Shown: piece by piece, positions 50,168 to 59,474 of the stretch
Layout: each line of letters opens with the position of its first letter
Numbering within the stretch: the stretch's first letter is position 1
The notes under the pieces: model-generated
What the model saw: the letters and a program-made list of their open reading frames with translations, nothing else
Databases searched by the model: none
What the model was told of the DNA's origin: nothing
Source: CAZWLY01 sp964634465
Lineage (GTDB): Bacteria > Desulfobacterota > Desulfarculia > G963662305
Reading direction: 5' to 3'
Assembly: GCA_964634465.1 (NCBI GenBank)
Contig: CAZWLY010000011.1
Span: 69,581-133,580 of the forward strand
Length of the DNA stretch: 64,000 nt
Program-made: the position numbers and the translations under genes

Positions 50168-50678
50168 CGAAACCTGCGCCTCCAAGACGAGGGTTCTAGG
50201 CCGAGCCGGTCGGCCTCGGCCGACGGAAGCCGATCCCCGGTCGCTTCGAAATGCTTGTCAGGTGAGACATTGCGCCGCCCGCCGCCTTCTCGAAAAACCT
50301 TGACTCGCGCCTGTTATGTCGTCGGGTCGGCCCGACTCAAGTAGGATGACAGCCCCCCAGGGCGAAGTCAAGGCCGTTGAGCGACCGGGGGGTGATAAAT
50401 ATCGCTTGAGACGCGCGGAGGCGTCAGCCGCTCCGGCGGCGAAGTTCGTCGGCCAAGCGGCCCGGCCGATCTTTCTCGGGACGGGGTTCCTTCAGACCCG
50501 GCGGCCGGCTCAACCAGCCGACCGGCCCGGCCGAGCGGTGTGGCGCTTTTCCGGCCTCGTCATAAATAACTGGTCAGGGAACGCCGTTTTGGGCTACGTT
50601 GGATGGGTGAACTTGCCTTCCCCGGTGGAGATGAACTATATTTAGCACTTAGCCGGCGCCTTGTTTGGGGACGGGTCC
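50168..50678. other. Divergent intergenic region between dehydrogenase and CheY-TPR genes
   Basis: About 510 bases without a supported gene. The right third (50560-50650) is more AT-rich and probably carries the promoter of the response-regulator gene, but no clear -35/-10 pair is seen. A short frame from 50316 has no resemblance to a protein family. Confidence 0.4.
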
Positions 50679-51854
50679 ATGGCCGACATCGACAAAAGCA
50701 TCACCTTCCTCATCGTCGATGACAAACGCAACATGCGCCGGACCATCCGCAACATGCTCCGCCAGATGGGCTTCTCCAAGTTCGTCGAGGCCGACGACGG
50801 CGACACGGCCCTCAACATTCTGCGCAACGACAACATCGACTTCGTGCTCTGCGACTGGAACATGCCCCGCCTGCCCGGCATCGAGGTCCTCAGAACGGTC
50901 CGCTCCGAAGAGGCCCTGCGCGACATCCCCTTCCTGATCGTCACCGCCGAGGTGGGGGCGGAGACCGTGGCCGAGGCGGGCGAGGTGGACGTGGACGGCT
51001 ACATAATCAAGCCCTTCACCCCGGAGGTGATGTACCAGAAGATATGCGCCATCTGGGAGAGGAAGACCACTCCTTCGCCCATCGACATCCACTTGGAACT
51101 GGGCCACGTCTACCTCAAGGCCCGCCAGCACGACCGGGCCCTGGAGGAGTTCAGGAAGGCGCTGTTGATCAACACCAGCAGTCCCCGGACCTTACACTGT
51201 CTGGGTCTGGTCCACGAGCAGAAGAAGAACTTCGAGGCGGCCCGGGACTGCTTCGACAAGGCGGTCGAGCTGGCCCCCAACTTCCTTCGGGCCCGCGAGT
51301 CGCTGTGCGACGTCTACCTGGCCTTGGGCGACCCGGAAAAGGCGGCCTACCACCTGGAACAGGCGGTCAGGATCAGCCCCAGAAACGTGACCCGGCAGAT
51401 CAGGCTGGGCAAGCTGTTCGTCGAACTGGGTCGCCACGACGACGCCAAGCGGATCTTCCAGGACGTTCTCGAACAGGCCCGGGCCGCCTACGCCGAAACG
51501 GTGGTCCAGATCGGCGAGGCGCTCCTGGCGGTGGGCCTGGTCACCGAAGCCGAGGCGGCCTTCCGCCAGGGGCTGGAGAGTCACCCCAACGACATCACCC
51601 TCATCAACCGGCTGGGCATCGCCCTGCGGCGCCAGGGCAAGCACCAGGAGGCGGTCGAAACCTACAAGAAGGCGCTGGCCAACGACCCGGACAACGAGAG
51701 CCTGTACTACAACATGGCCCGGGCGCTTCTGGCCGCCGGCGACAAGGATCGGGCCCTGGCGGCCATCAATCGAGCCCTGGCCCTGGATCCGGACTTCCCC
51801 GAGGCCAAGGAGTTTCTGGCCAAACTGCGCCTGGGGATCATGCCCGAGGATTGA
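50679..51854 (+). CDS. Response regulator with TPR effector domain
   Basis: The 391 residues start with a CheY-like receiver (1-125): acidic pair IVDD, phospho-acceptor Asp59 in VLCDWNMP, Thr in LIVTAE and Lys111 in YIIKPF. About seven TPR repeats follow (135-380), with signatures such as ALEEFRKALLINTSSPRTL and AVETYKKALANDPDNESLY. There is no DNA-binding or enzymatic output, so phosphorylation probably controls protein-protein contacts. No kinase gene is adjacent; the orphan PAS kinase at 9.2 kb is a possible but unproven partner. ATG 50679 has GGGGACGG upstream. Confidence 0.9.
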   Translation: MADIDKSITFLIVDDKRNMRRTIRNMLRQMGFSKFVEADDGDTALNILRNDNIDFVLCDWNMPRLPGIEVLRTVRSEEALRDIPFLIVTAEVGAETVAEAGEVDVDGYIIKPFTPEVMYQKICAIWERKTTPSPIDIHLELGHVYLKARQHDRALEEFRKALLINTSSPRTLHCLGLVHEQKKNFEAARDCFDKAVELAPNFLRARESLCDVYLALGDPEKAAYHLEQAVRISPRNVTRQIRLGKLFVELGRHDDAKRIFQDVLEQARAAYAETVVQIGEALLAVGLVTEAEAAFRQGLESHPNDITLINRLGIALRRQGKHQEAVETYKKALANDPDNESLYYNMARALLAAGDKDRALAAINRALALDPDFPEAKEFLAKLRLGIMPED

Positions 51855-51881
51855 GCCCGGCCGAACCCGAGCCCTTCCCTC

Positions 51882-52712
51882 TCAGGCCATCCGCTTGGTC
51901 ACGCGACGCTGCAACAAGCCGGTGGCGACAAGGATCACCACCGCCAAAAGGAAGAGCAGCGTCGAGATGGCCGGCAGCATCGGCTCGATCTCGTAGCGAA
52001 TGACGTCCCACATCTTCTTGGGCAGGGTGACGGCGTTGGCGCCGCAGATGAACAGGGCGATGACCACCTCGTCGAAGGCGATCATGAAGGCGAAGATGGC
52101 CCCGGTCAAAACGCCCGGCCGGATCAGAGGGAAGGTGATCTTGAAGAAGGTTTGAACCCGGTTGGCCCCCAGGTTCATCGCCGCGCTCTCCAGCCCCCGG
52201 TCGAAGCCGCGCAGGGTGGCCGAAATGGGCAGGACCGAGAAGGGCAGCGTCAGGGGCGTGTAGGCCATGACCAGGCCCAGCCTGGTCCCGATCAGCTCCA
52301 ACTTGGCCAGCATGACGTAATAGGCCAAGGCCAGCACGATCAGCGGCACGATCATCGGCGAGAGAATGAAGGCGTTGAAAAAACTCTTGCCCTTGAACCG
52401 GCCCCAGGTCAGGCCGATGGAGGCCAGCAGGCCGAGAAAAGTCGAGGCGAGGGCGGTCAGGGAGGCCACCGAGAGCGAGTTCAAGACCGCCGTCTGCCAG
52501 GCCGGGTGGCTGAAGAACTTGCGGTACTGATCCAGGCACCACTTCGACGGCGGAAACTCGATGATCTCGGCCGACCCGAAGCTCATCGGGATCAGCAACA
52601 GCACCGGAGCGATCAGGAAGATCATCGCCGAGCCGCTGACCACCCACAGCGGCCAACCCAGGTGGAGGGGGTCGTAGCCGGCGGCTTTTTTCTTGCGGCG
52701 ATCGGTTCTCAT
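51882..52712 (-). CDS. potC: Spermidine/putrescine-type ABC transporter permease PotC
   Basis: This 276-residue permease has six helices and the EAA loop SAAMNLGANRVQTFFKITFP. It is the last gene of potA-potD-potB-potC on the minus strand. The ATG at 52712 overlaps the potB stop (ATGA), so a six-residue upstream extension is unlikely. It converges with the CheY-TPR gene. Substrate class (polyamine or related cation) is inferred from the whole cassette. Confidence 0.92.
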   Translation of the reverse strand: MRTDRRKKKAAGYDPLHLGWPLWVVSGSAMIFLIAPVLLLIPMSFGSAEIIEFPPSKWCLDQYRKFFSHPAWQTAVLNSLSVASLTALASTFLGLLASIGLTWGRFKGKSFFNAFILSPMIVPLIVLALAYYVMLAKLELIGTRLGLVMAYTPLTLPFSVLPISATLRGFDRGLESAAMNLGANRVQTFFKITFPLIRPGVLTGAIFAFMIAFDEVVIALFICGANAVTLPKKMWDVIRYEIEPMLPAISTLLFLLAVVILVATGLLQRRVTKRMA

Positions 52713-53602
52713 ATCTTGGCTCCGCCCCACAGTCGTTCCGCGCCCAGGTAGCGGTTATAGATGTAGAAGATGGCCAGGGTGACGATCAGAAGAACGATGC
52801 TCATCGCCGAGGCGAAGGGCCAGTTCAAAAGATCGACCACCTGGATTTCGATCAGGTTGGAGATCATCAACTCCTTTCGCCCGCCCAGAAGGGCCGGGGT
52901 GATGAAGAAGCCCAAGGCCATGATGAACACCAACAGCGCCCCGGCCCCGATCCCCGGCAGGGACAGGGGAAAGGTCACCCGCCAGAAGACCTGCCATTTG
53001 TTCGCTCCCAGGTTCAGGGCCGCCTTCTCCAGGTTGAGGTCGGTGCCGACCATGACGCTGTAGATGGGAAAGACGATGTAGGGGATGAAGATGTGGGTCA
53101 TGCCGACCATGGTCCCGAACTTGTTGTGCAGAAGCTTGAGCGGCGTTTCGATCAACCCGAAATACATCAGCAGGTCGTTGATGACCCCGTTTCGCTGCAA
53201 GACGATGATCCAGGAGTAGTTGCGCACCAGCAAGCTGATCATGAACGAGAGAACGATTATCAGCAGGAAGAGGTTCCTGACGGCCGGCCGGGCCCGTCTC
53301 AAAACGTAGGCCACCGGATAGCCGACCGCCAAGGCGGAGAGGGTGGACATGACGCTGATCAGAAGGGTGATGCGCATCACCCGCAGGTAGAGCGGGTTTT
53401 CAAAAAAGTAGGCGTAGTGCTTGAGGGTGAAATCGGGGCTGAACAGACTCTTGATCAGAATCTTGGAGATGGGATAGACGAAAAGCAGAAGGAGCGCCGC
53501 CAAGGCCGGAGTCACCAGCAGGAAGTACCTGAAGCCCGGCGACTGCCACCAACCGATGGGGCTCTCGCGGCTGATCGATTCCTGGTCCAACTCGTCGGTC
53601 AT
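52709..53602 (-). CDS. potB: Spermidine/putrescine-type ABC transporter permease PotB
   Basis: This 297-residue permease has an N-terminal charged tail, six helices and the EAA loop KAALNLGANKWQVFWRVTFP. It forms the channel with PotC. It is separated from potD by a 61-base gap that contains a perfect 12-bp stem-loop, likely to lower permease expression relative to the binding protein. Confidence 0.92.
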   Translation of the reverse strand: MTDELDQESISRESPIGWWQSPGFRYFLLVTPALAALLLLFVYPISKILIKSLFSPDFTLKHYAYFFENPLYLRVMRITLLISVMSTLSALAVGYPVAYVLRRARPAVRNLFLLIIVLSFMISLLVRNYSWIIVLQRNGVINDLLMYFGLIETPLKLLHNKFGTMVGMTHIFIPYIVFPIYSVMVGTDLNLEKAALNLGANKWQVFWRVTFPLSLPGIGAGALLVFIMALGFFITPALLGGRKELMISNLIEIQVVDLLNWPFASAMSIVLLIVTLAIFYIYNRYLGAERLWGGAKI

Positions 53603-53621
53603 CGGCCTGTCTCTTCATCGA

Positions 53622-53654
53622 GGCCGCGGGGGCCGCTCGGCCGCCCCCGCGGCC
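53622..53654 (-). other. Intercistronic stem-loop between potD and potB
   Basis: GGCCGCGGGGGC (53622-53633) and GCCCCCGCGGCC (53643-53654) are perfect 12-bp complements with a 9-base loop. No U tract follows. Hairpins at this point in importer operons commonly protect the binding-protein messenger from 3' decay. Confidence 0.7.
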
Positions 53655-53663
53655 GGTAGATGG

Positions 53664-54740
53664 TTAGCTGATCATCCAGGTCTTCCAGCGCTCGGTCACC
53701 TCGGCCAGTCTGGGGCCCCAGTAGTCGGCGTCATGGGGGAACTGCCTCTTCAAGTTCTCGGGATAGGACGGCAACTGCTTGGCCCGCTCCGCGTCGATGT
53801 ACTTGAAGGCGTCCTTGTTGGTCGGACCGTAGGCGATGTACTTCTGCATCTGCTCGCCCTGGCGCTCGGCGGCCAGCGCGAAATCGATGAACTTCATGGC
53901 CAGGTCCTTGTTGGGGTTGCCCTTGGGGATGCACCACCAGTCCAGATCGACGCAGCCGCCCTCCCAGACGATCTCCAGGGGCACGCCTTTGTGCTGGGCG
54001 ACGTTGACCCGGCCGTTCCAGGCCGAGGAGTAGTAGACCTCGGCGCTGGTCAAGAGCTGGATCTGCTGGGCGCCGTTCTTCCACCAGACGGTGATGTGCT
54101 CCTTGATCTGGTCCATCTTCTTGAAGGCCCGGTCCAGATCGAGCGGGTAGAGCTTGTCCATGGGCACGCCGTCGGCGATGAGGGCGAACTCCAGGTTGAA
54201 CGGAGCCTGATCCTGCAACGCCCGCGGTCCGGGGAAGTTCTTGACGTCCCAGAAGTCGGCCCAACTGGCGGCCGCTTTCTTGCCGCCCAGGGCCTTCTTG
54301 TTGTAGGCCAGGGAGGTCGTCCAGAAGATGTTGCCCACCGCCGCCTTTCTAATGGCCGCCTTCTCGATCCTGGACAGATCGACGACGTTGGTGTCGATGG
54401 GTTCGAGCAGGTTCTCCAACTCGCCCCGGGCGATGTGCCTGGTCTCCAGATCGACCACGTCCCACTGATAGGTCTTGTTGTCCACCTGGGCCTTGACCTT
54501 GGCGATGTCCGGTCCGGAGGCTTCGATTATCTTGACCCCGAACTTGTCGGCAAAGGGCTGGAAGAAGGCCTTTCGCTGGGACTCCTGGTACGAGCCGCCG
54601 TAGGAACAGACCTTGAGCGTCTTGCCCTTGGCCATGGTGGTGTGGACAAACGGGCCGACCGAAGCCGTGACCAGGGCCGCGCCGGTGGCCACGCCCGTCT
54701 TTTTGAGGAACTCACGTCTGGTTACTCCTTTTTTTCCCAT
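53664..54740 (-). CDS. potD: Polyamine-type periplasmic binding protein PotD, Tat-exported
   Basis: The 358-residue protein carries a twin-arginine signal (TRREFLKKTG, then a hydrophobic core), so it is exported folded. The mature part begins near KTLKVCSYGGSYQESQRKAF. It contains YQWDVVDLETRHIARGELENLL and YYSSAWNGRVN, in the PotD/SBP_bac_8 style. The Asp and Trp/Tyr residues that cradle amines (VDLDWWCIPKG) are visible. The ATG at 54740 has GGAGG at 9 bases; an ATG 9 bases earlier touches the ribosome-binding site and is rejected. Confidence 0.9.
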   Translation of the reverse strand: MGKKGVTRREFLKKTGVATGAALVTASVGPFVHTTMAKGKTLKVCSYGGSYQESQRKAFFQPFADKFGVKIIEASGPDIAKVKAQVDNKTYQWDVVDLETRHIARGELENLLEPIDTNVVDLSRIEKAAIRKAAVGNIFWTTSLAYNKKALGGKKAAASWADFWDVKNFPGPRALQDQAPFNLEFALIADGVPMDKLYPLDLDRAFKKMDQIKEHITVWWKNGAQQIQLLTSAEVYYSSAWNGRVNVAQHKGVPLEIVWEGGCVDLDWWCIPKGNPNKDLAMKFIDFALAAERQGEQMQKYIAYGPTNKDAFKYIDAERAKQLPSYPENLKRQFPHDADYWGPRLAEVTERWKTWMIS

Positions 54741-54778
54741 CCCGTTCATCCTCCTTTTGAGTTTCGAGGGGCGCCCCC

Positions 54779-55861
54779 TCAGTTCAACGCCAAGCCGCTG
54801 GCGGTTCGCCAGCCGATAACGACCTTCTCCCCCGGCCTGAGCCGGGGCGCCAGCGGGCCACTCTGGACCTTGACCGAAATGATGCGCTCCGCCCCGAGCC
54901 TGACCCGGTAGACCGACGCCTCGCCGACGTAAACCACCTCTTCGACGAGGCCCGGATAGCGATTGGCGATCTCACCGGACGGAACGCTTTCGTCCACCAC
55001 CTGGATCTTCTCCGGCCGCACAGCGACCGTGACTTTCTCTCCCGGCCGGCAGCGCTGGGCCCGTTTGGCCCGGATGGACAGCCCGTCGGGCGTCTTGACC
55101 GTGACCTCCTCGCCCTCCAGCTCGACAACCTCCCCCTCCAGGAAGTTCGACTCCCCGATGAAGTCGGCCACGAACAAGCTCTCCGGAAATTCGTAGAGCT
55201 GGACTGGCTCGCCCAACTGGACGATACGTCCGTTGTTCATGATCGCGATCCGGTCGCTCATGGTCAGCGCCTCTTCCTGGTCGTGGGTAACGTAGATGAC
55301 GGTGATGTTGAGCCGGTGTTGGAGGTGCTTGATCTCCAGTTTCATGTGGTCGCGCAGCTTCTTGTCGAGGGCGCCCAGCGGTTCGTCCATGAGCAGGATC
55401 GACGGCTCGAAGACGATCGCCCGGGCCAAGGCGATCCGCTGCTGCTGGCCGCCGGAGAGCTGGTTGGGGTAGCGTTTCTCGAAGCCCGGCAACTGGACCT
55501 GCTCCAAGGCCTTGTGGACCTTGTAACGGATGTCGTCCTTGGCCACCTTACGCATCTTCAAGGGGAAGGCGACGTTGTCGAAGACGGTCATGTGGGGAAA
55601 GAGGGCGTAGTTCTGGAACACCATACCGATTCCCCGCTGGTGGGGCGGGATGGCGGTGATGTCTTGACCCTCCAACAAGATATGGCCGGAGGTCGGGATC
55701 TCGAAACCGGCCACCATGTTGAGGGTGGTCGTCTTGCCCGATCCGCTGGGACCCAAGAGGGTCAGGAACTCGCCCTGATTGATGTCCAGCGAAACTCGAT
55801 CCGCGGCCACGACGTCGCCAAACACTTTTGTCACGTAGCGCAGGCTCAACTGGGCGCCCAT
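54779..55861 (-). CDS. potA: Polyamine-type ABC transporter ATPase PotA
   Basis: The 360 residues have Walker A GPSGSGKTT, signature LSGGQQQRIALARAI, Walker B SILLMDEP and the switch VTHDQEEALTMSDR, followed by a C-terminal TOBE domain typical of PotA/CysA/UgpC ATPases. It is first in potADBC. ATG 55861 has AAGGAGG at 9 bases; a 19-residue extension was rejected. The 38-base gap to potD contains potD's own ribosome-binding site. Confidence 0.95.
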   Translation of the reverse strand: MGAQLSLRYVTKVFGDVVAADRVSLDINQGEFLTLLGPSGSGKTTTLNMVAGFEIPTSGHILLEGQDITAIPPHQRGIGMVFQNYALFPHMTVFDNVAFPLKMRKVAKDDIRYKVHKALEQVQLPGFEKRYPNQLSGGQQQRIALARAIVFEPSILLMDEPLGALDKKLRDHMKLEIKHLQHRLNITVIYVTHDQEEALTMSDRIAIMNNGRIVQLGEPVQLYEFPESLFVADFIGESNFLEGEVVELEGEEVTVKTPDGLSIRAKRAQRCRPGEKVTVAVRPEKIQVVDESVPSGEIANRYPGLVEEVVYVGEASVYRVRLGAERIISVKVQSGPLAPRLRPGEKVVIGWRTASGLALN

Positions 55862-56524
55862 CAGCCGAAAGCCTCCTTGAAAACAATGTCCTCGACGAGT
55901 GTCGCCGGCCGAAATCAATCGCCGAAACGCCGGGTTCGAGTCCCGCCGCTCCTCGATCCCCGCATCCGGTCGGCAGATTCATACGCCGCCGGCGTGACAA
56001 GTCGAGGCAACCAAGCCATGTATGTCGTTTAATCAATCATTTATCAGGCCGCAGGTCGGCCGCCGCGTCACCATAAAGAGGGACCAGCATCTCGTCCCGG
56101 CGAGCGCAAGCCGACAACAATGTAAGAACCGTGACCCTGGGCGCGCCTTCCTGGTTTGAGCGCCCCGGTTCCCGGCCGCAGGTCCGCCCGACGGCCCAAC
56201 CGAGATTGGGAGATCAAAGCGGTGTTTTTGATAGTGACATGCCCGACGCGTCCCTGTCAACAGGCCCTTGGCCGGAAACGACCTCCGGCCGCCGCGCCTG
56301 GTTGCGGCGGCAAAGAAAGCCGCCGGGCTCGCCCCCGGCTGTTCTCCGGGAAGGGACGGCCTCGCCTCTCCCCTTCAGCCGAGACCGAAATCGGCGCTCG
56401 ATCCGCCTCCACCCCCGGCCCGGATAAGATATCACAACCAGGGCCGGACGTTGAAGGGCGCTCCGGGCGGCGGTTTTCGCACCTTCCCGCTCGAGGAAGC
56501 GACCGGCCCGTCGAGAGCCCTGAA
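55862..56524. other. Intergenic region upstream of potA
   Basis: About 660 bases with no supported gene. It includes an AT-rich segment (56020-56060) where the potA promoter is expected, although no clear -35/-10 pair was found, and a 7-bp stem-loop CGGCGGC/GCCGCCG near 56305-56325 that may end the transcript of the dehalogenase-like gene. Overlapping short frames are unlike any protein I know. Confidence 0.4.
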
Positions 56525-57949
56525 TCACTCCGAGACGTAACCGGTCGCGCGGCCGCTCTTGGGGTAGTCCACCCACTCGGGCACGCGGCGCGGCCGCCAT
56601 TTTTTGCCGTAGACGAAGTTGTCCAAATAGGGCAGGAAGCGCCGGGCCGCGTCCGAGCGTCTGATCAGCCAGCGGACGAGCTTGTGGATCGATCGATTGG
56701 GCCGGGAAAAGGGGCAGACGGCCATACAGACCGAGCAGTCGGTCCCCACCCGGCCCCAGTAATCGAAGCAGGACTCCTCGTCCAGCTTCCACTTCTCGAC
56801 GCCGTCTACGATGGTTTTCTCGCCGCGGGGGATGGAAGAGGAGGGACACGATTCGGCGCACTTCAAGCAGCGCCGGCAAAAAACCTCCGCACCCAGATCG
56901 ATCGGTTGGTCGGGGGCCAGCGGCATGTCGGTGGTCACGGCGAACAACCGCACCCGCGGGCCGAACTTGTCGGCGATGAGATAACCTTGGCGACCCAGCT
57001 CGCCCAGGCCGGCGTCTACGGCCAAGGGGACCAGCAACAGGTCGTAGCGGCGGTTGTGGTGGGCCACGGCCCGATAGCCCATGGCCGAAAACCAGCCGAC
57101 CAGGATGGTCGAGATGAAGGCCCCGAAGGCGTAGTCGCGGCTGCTTTCGACCACCGTCGGCGTGTGGGGAGCGCCGATGACCAGGTCGTGTTTCATCTCC
57201 GTGGCGAAGACCACGGCGTAGGGCAGCGGCTCGGGGAGCTCCCGGCCCCAGTCGTCCCAGTTGTCATAGAAAATTTCGCCCTGGTGGGAGTAGGCCCAAG
57301 CCGGATCGACCCGGCAGACGCCGACCAGGTCGGCCCCCAGATGGCGGGCGTAGCTCTTGATGATGAAGCTGGCCTTGGCCGGCTCGAGCCGGGCCGGAGC
57401 GGTCTCCGGGTCTGGGGCCATCTCGGCGGCGGGGCCGACCAGGGCGGGGAAGGCGAAGCCGGCCTTGACCATGGCCACGTTGGGCGGGTAACCGCCGTCG
57501 ATGGCGCCCGGCCGGCCGATGGGCCCGCCTCTCTCCCGGCGCTTGGCGTCGCTTTCCTCCTTGTCCGGATGGCGTTCGTAGTAGCGGCGATAGACCTCCG
57601 AGCCCGGCGGCAGCGACCGATTGCGGGCGAAGACGATGTCCCGCTCGTCGAAGCGGACCGGCTCCTCGACGGCGTGCCCCCGAGCCCCCTTCAGGGCCCT
57701 GGGGTTGCCCCGGCCGGGGATGAGGCCGACGAGACCCGTCAGGATCGCCAGCCCGAAACCGACGGCCAGGGGCGGGCGCAGAATCGGAACCCAGACGATC
57801 AGTCCGGCGCTCGCCAGCAGGAGAACGATTCCGGCGGCGGCGAGTTTGGGCGCTCGCGGCTCCTTTTCCCGGATCGACTCGACGGCGAAAACGGCGGTCA
57901 GGGTCAAAAAGAGGGCGTCCACGGCCAACAGGCTGATCGTCAGGGCCAA
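56525..57949 (-). CDS. Membrane-anchored reductive dehalogenase-like Fe-S protein
   Basis: The 474 residues begin with three hydrophobic segments (about 3-23, 38-56, 60-78) instead of a Tat signal. A corrinoid-enzyme-like domain follows (about 180-350; VGVCRVDPAWAY, FATEMKHDLVIGAP, YLIADKFGPRVRLFAVTTDMP). The ferredoxin region comes last: CRRCLKCAESCP (Cys358, 361, 364, 368) and Cys394 plus CSVCMAVCP (405, 408, 412). This is the layout of reductive dehalogenases of the kind with N-terminal transmembrane helices. No rdhB anchor gene is present, consistent with self-anchoring. The start is TTG after GAGGTGG. The substrate and even dehalogenation itself are unproven. Confidence 0.82.
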   Translation of the reverse strand: MALTISLLAVDALFLTLTAVFAVESIREKEPRAPKLAAAGIVLLLASAGLIVWVPILRPPLAVGFGLAILTGLVGLIPGRGNPRALKGARGHAVEEPVRFDERDIVFARNRSLPPGSEVYRRYYERHPDKEESDAKRRERGGPIGRPGAIDGGYPPNVAMVKAGFAFPALVGPAAEMAPDPETAPARLEPAKASFIIKSYARHLGADLVGVCRVDPAWAYSHQGEIFYDNWDDWGRELPEPLPYAVVFATEMKHDLVIGAPHTPTVVESSRDYAFGAFISTILVGWFSAMGYRAVAHHNRRYDLLLVPLAVDAGLGELGRQGYLIADKFGPRVRLFAVTTDMPLAPDQPIDLGAEVFCRRCLKCAESCPSSSIPRGEKTIVDGVEKWKLDEESCFDYWGRVGTDCSVCMAVCPFSRPNRSIHKLVRWLIRRSDAARRFLPYLDNFVYGKKWRPRRVPEWVDYPKSGRATGYVSE

Positions 57950-58088
57950 TCTACCACCTCGCTGTCATTCCCCCCGTCGGCTCCCGTCGGGATCGGTTGG
58001 AATGTCGTTCTCGAGTTGATCATCGTCGGGATCGGCCGCGGTCAAGCCGGAGGCAAGCGGCCCGGCCCGTCTCGGTCGCCTCCCGGGA

Positions 58089-59465
58089 TCAGGCCTTGAA
58101 CCGCTTGGGGTCCAGGCCGCACTTCTTGATCCGGTTCCAGATCGTAACCCGGCTCACCCCCAACAGCTCGGCCGCCCGGGACTGGTTGCCGCCGGTTTGG
58201 CTGAGCGCCTCGCTCAGCTCGGCGCACATCCGGTTGGACCGGGCCTCTCGATCCAGCCGGATCGCGGCTTCACCTTGGCCGCGGGTCAAGATCTTGGGCG
58301 GCAGGTGCTCCAGATTGACCAGTCCCTCGGGGCAGAGAACGACCGCGTACTCGACGGCGTGCTTCAGCTCCCGGACGTTGCCCGGCCAATCGTAGGCCAT
58401 GATCGCCTCCATGGCCTTGGGCGTCAAGCCGTAGACCGGCTTGCCGTTCTTGGCGGCGCTGGTCTCGATGAACGACTGGACCAGGAGAGGGATGTCCTCC
58501 CGGCGCTGGCTCAGCGGCGGGACCCGGATGGGCACCACGTCGAGGCGGTAGAACAAGTCCTCCCGGAAACGTCCCTGGCGGATGAGCTGCTCCAGGTCGC
58601 GGTTGGTGGCGGCGATGACACGGACGTCGACGGCGATGGGTTTATGATCGCCGACCCGCTCGATCTCCTTCTCCTCCAGGACCCGAAGCAGCTTGACCTG
58701 GGTGGCCAGGGGCAGGTCGCCGATCTCGTCAAGCAGGATGTCCCCGCCCGAGGCGGCCTCGAAGCGGCCCACCCGGTCCCGGTCGGCCCCGGTGAACGAA
58801 CCCTTGACGTGGCCGAAAAGTTCGCTCTCCAAGAGGTTCTCGTTGAGCGCGGCGCAGTTGACCTTGATGAACGGCCCCCGGCGACGCGGGCCCAATTCGT
58901 GGATGGCCTGGGCGACCAGCTCCTTCCCGGTCCCGCTCTGGCCGTAGATGATGACCGGGGCCTCGGACGAGGCCACGGTCTCGATAAGCCTGAACAGGCG
59001 GCTCATCACCGGCGAGGCGCCGATAAGGCCGTGGAAGCCGTCGCGGCGGCGCAGGGTCCGCCTCAGGGTCGAGATCTCCCGATCCTTCCGGACCAGTTCG
59101 CTCAGATCGGTCAGCGTCTCCACCGCCCCGATCATCCGGCCGTCCCCGTCCTTGAGCACCGCGGCCCGCTTGAGCACGTTGACCTGTTCGCCGGCCCGGT
59201 TGGTTATGGCGCAGCGCTTGGATTTGACCCGGCCGACCCTGAACAAGCCGCAGAAATCGACGCCCCGGCCCTGGCCGATGATCTTGCAGCCGGTGCAGTT
59301 CAAGATCCGGCACGACTGGCCGACGAGTTGCTCCCGGGTGTATCCGGTCAGCTCCTCGGCGGCCGTATTGACCGAGACGATGATCCCGCCGGGATCGACG
59401 ACCAGAAGCCCGTCATGCAAGGTGTCGGCCACCGTGGCCCAGTGGTTGGCGATGTTTAACCTCAC
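58089..59465 (-). CDS. Sigma-54-dependent activator with Cys-rich PAS domain
   Basis: The 458 residues comprise a PAS domain (about 8-120) with an unusual cysteine cluster (Cys52, 57, 60, 72, 85), an AAA+ domain and a C-terminal Fis-type HTH (QTGGNQSRAAELLGVSRVTIWNRIKKCG). The AAA+ domain has Walker A GQSGTGKE (175-182), a GSFTGA sigma-54 contact loop (212-217; the common form is GAFTGA), GGDILLDEIGDLP and the sensor RFREDLFYRL. It probably senses redox state, metal or a thiol through the cysteines. It is divergent from the arsR operon, which has a -24/-12 promoter, and upstream of the dehalogenase-like gene, so it likely controls one or both. Confidence 0.93.
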   Translation of the reverse strand: MRLNIANHWATVADTLHDGLLVVDPGGIIVSVNTAAEELTGYTREQLVGQSCRILNCTGCKIIGQGRGVDFCGLFRVGRVKSKRCAITNRAGEQVNVLKRAAVLKDGDGRMIGAVETLTDLSELVRKDREISTLRRTLRRRDGFHGLIGASPVMSRLFRLIETVASSEAPVIIYGQSGTGKELVAQAIHELGPRRRGPFIKVNCAALNENLLESELFGHVKGSFTGADRDRVGRFEAASGGDILLDEIGDLPLATQVKLLRVLEEKEIERVGDHKPIAVDVRVIAATNRDLEQLIRQGRFREDLFYRLDVVPIRVPPLSQRREDIPLLVQSFIETSAAKNGKPVYGLTPKAMEAIMAYDWPGNVRELKHAVEYAVVLCPEGLVNLEHLPPKILTRGQGEAAIRLDREARSNRMCAELSEALSQTGGNQSRAAELLGVSRVTIWNRIKKCGLDPKRFKA

Positions 59466-59474
59466 CCCGCCTCC

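Noticed and set aside
56156..58099. 647-codon plus-strand frame opposite the dehalogenase-like gene
   Set aside because: The minus-strand protein has two Fe-S motifs and a membrane region; this frame has none.
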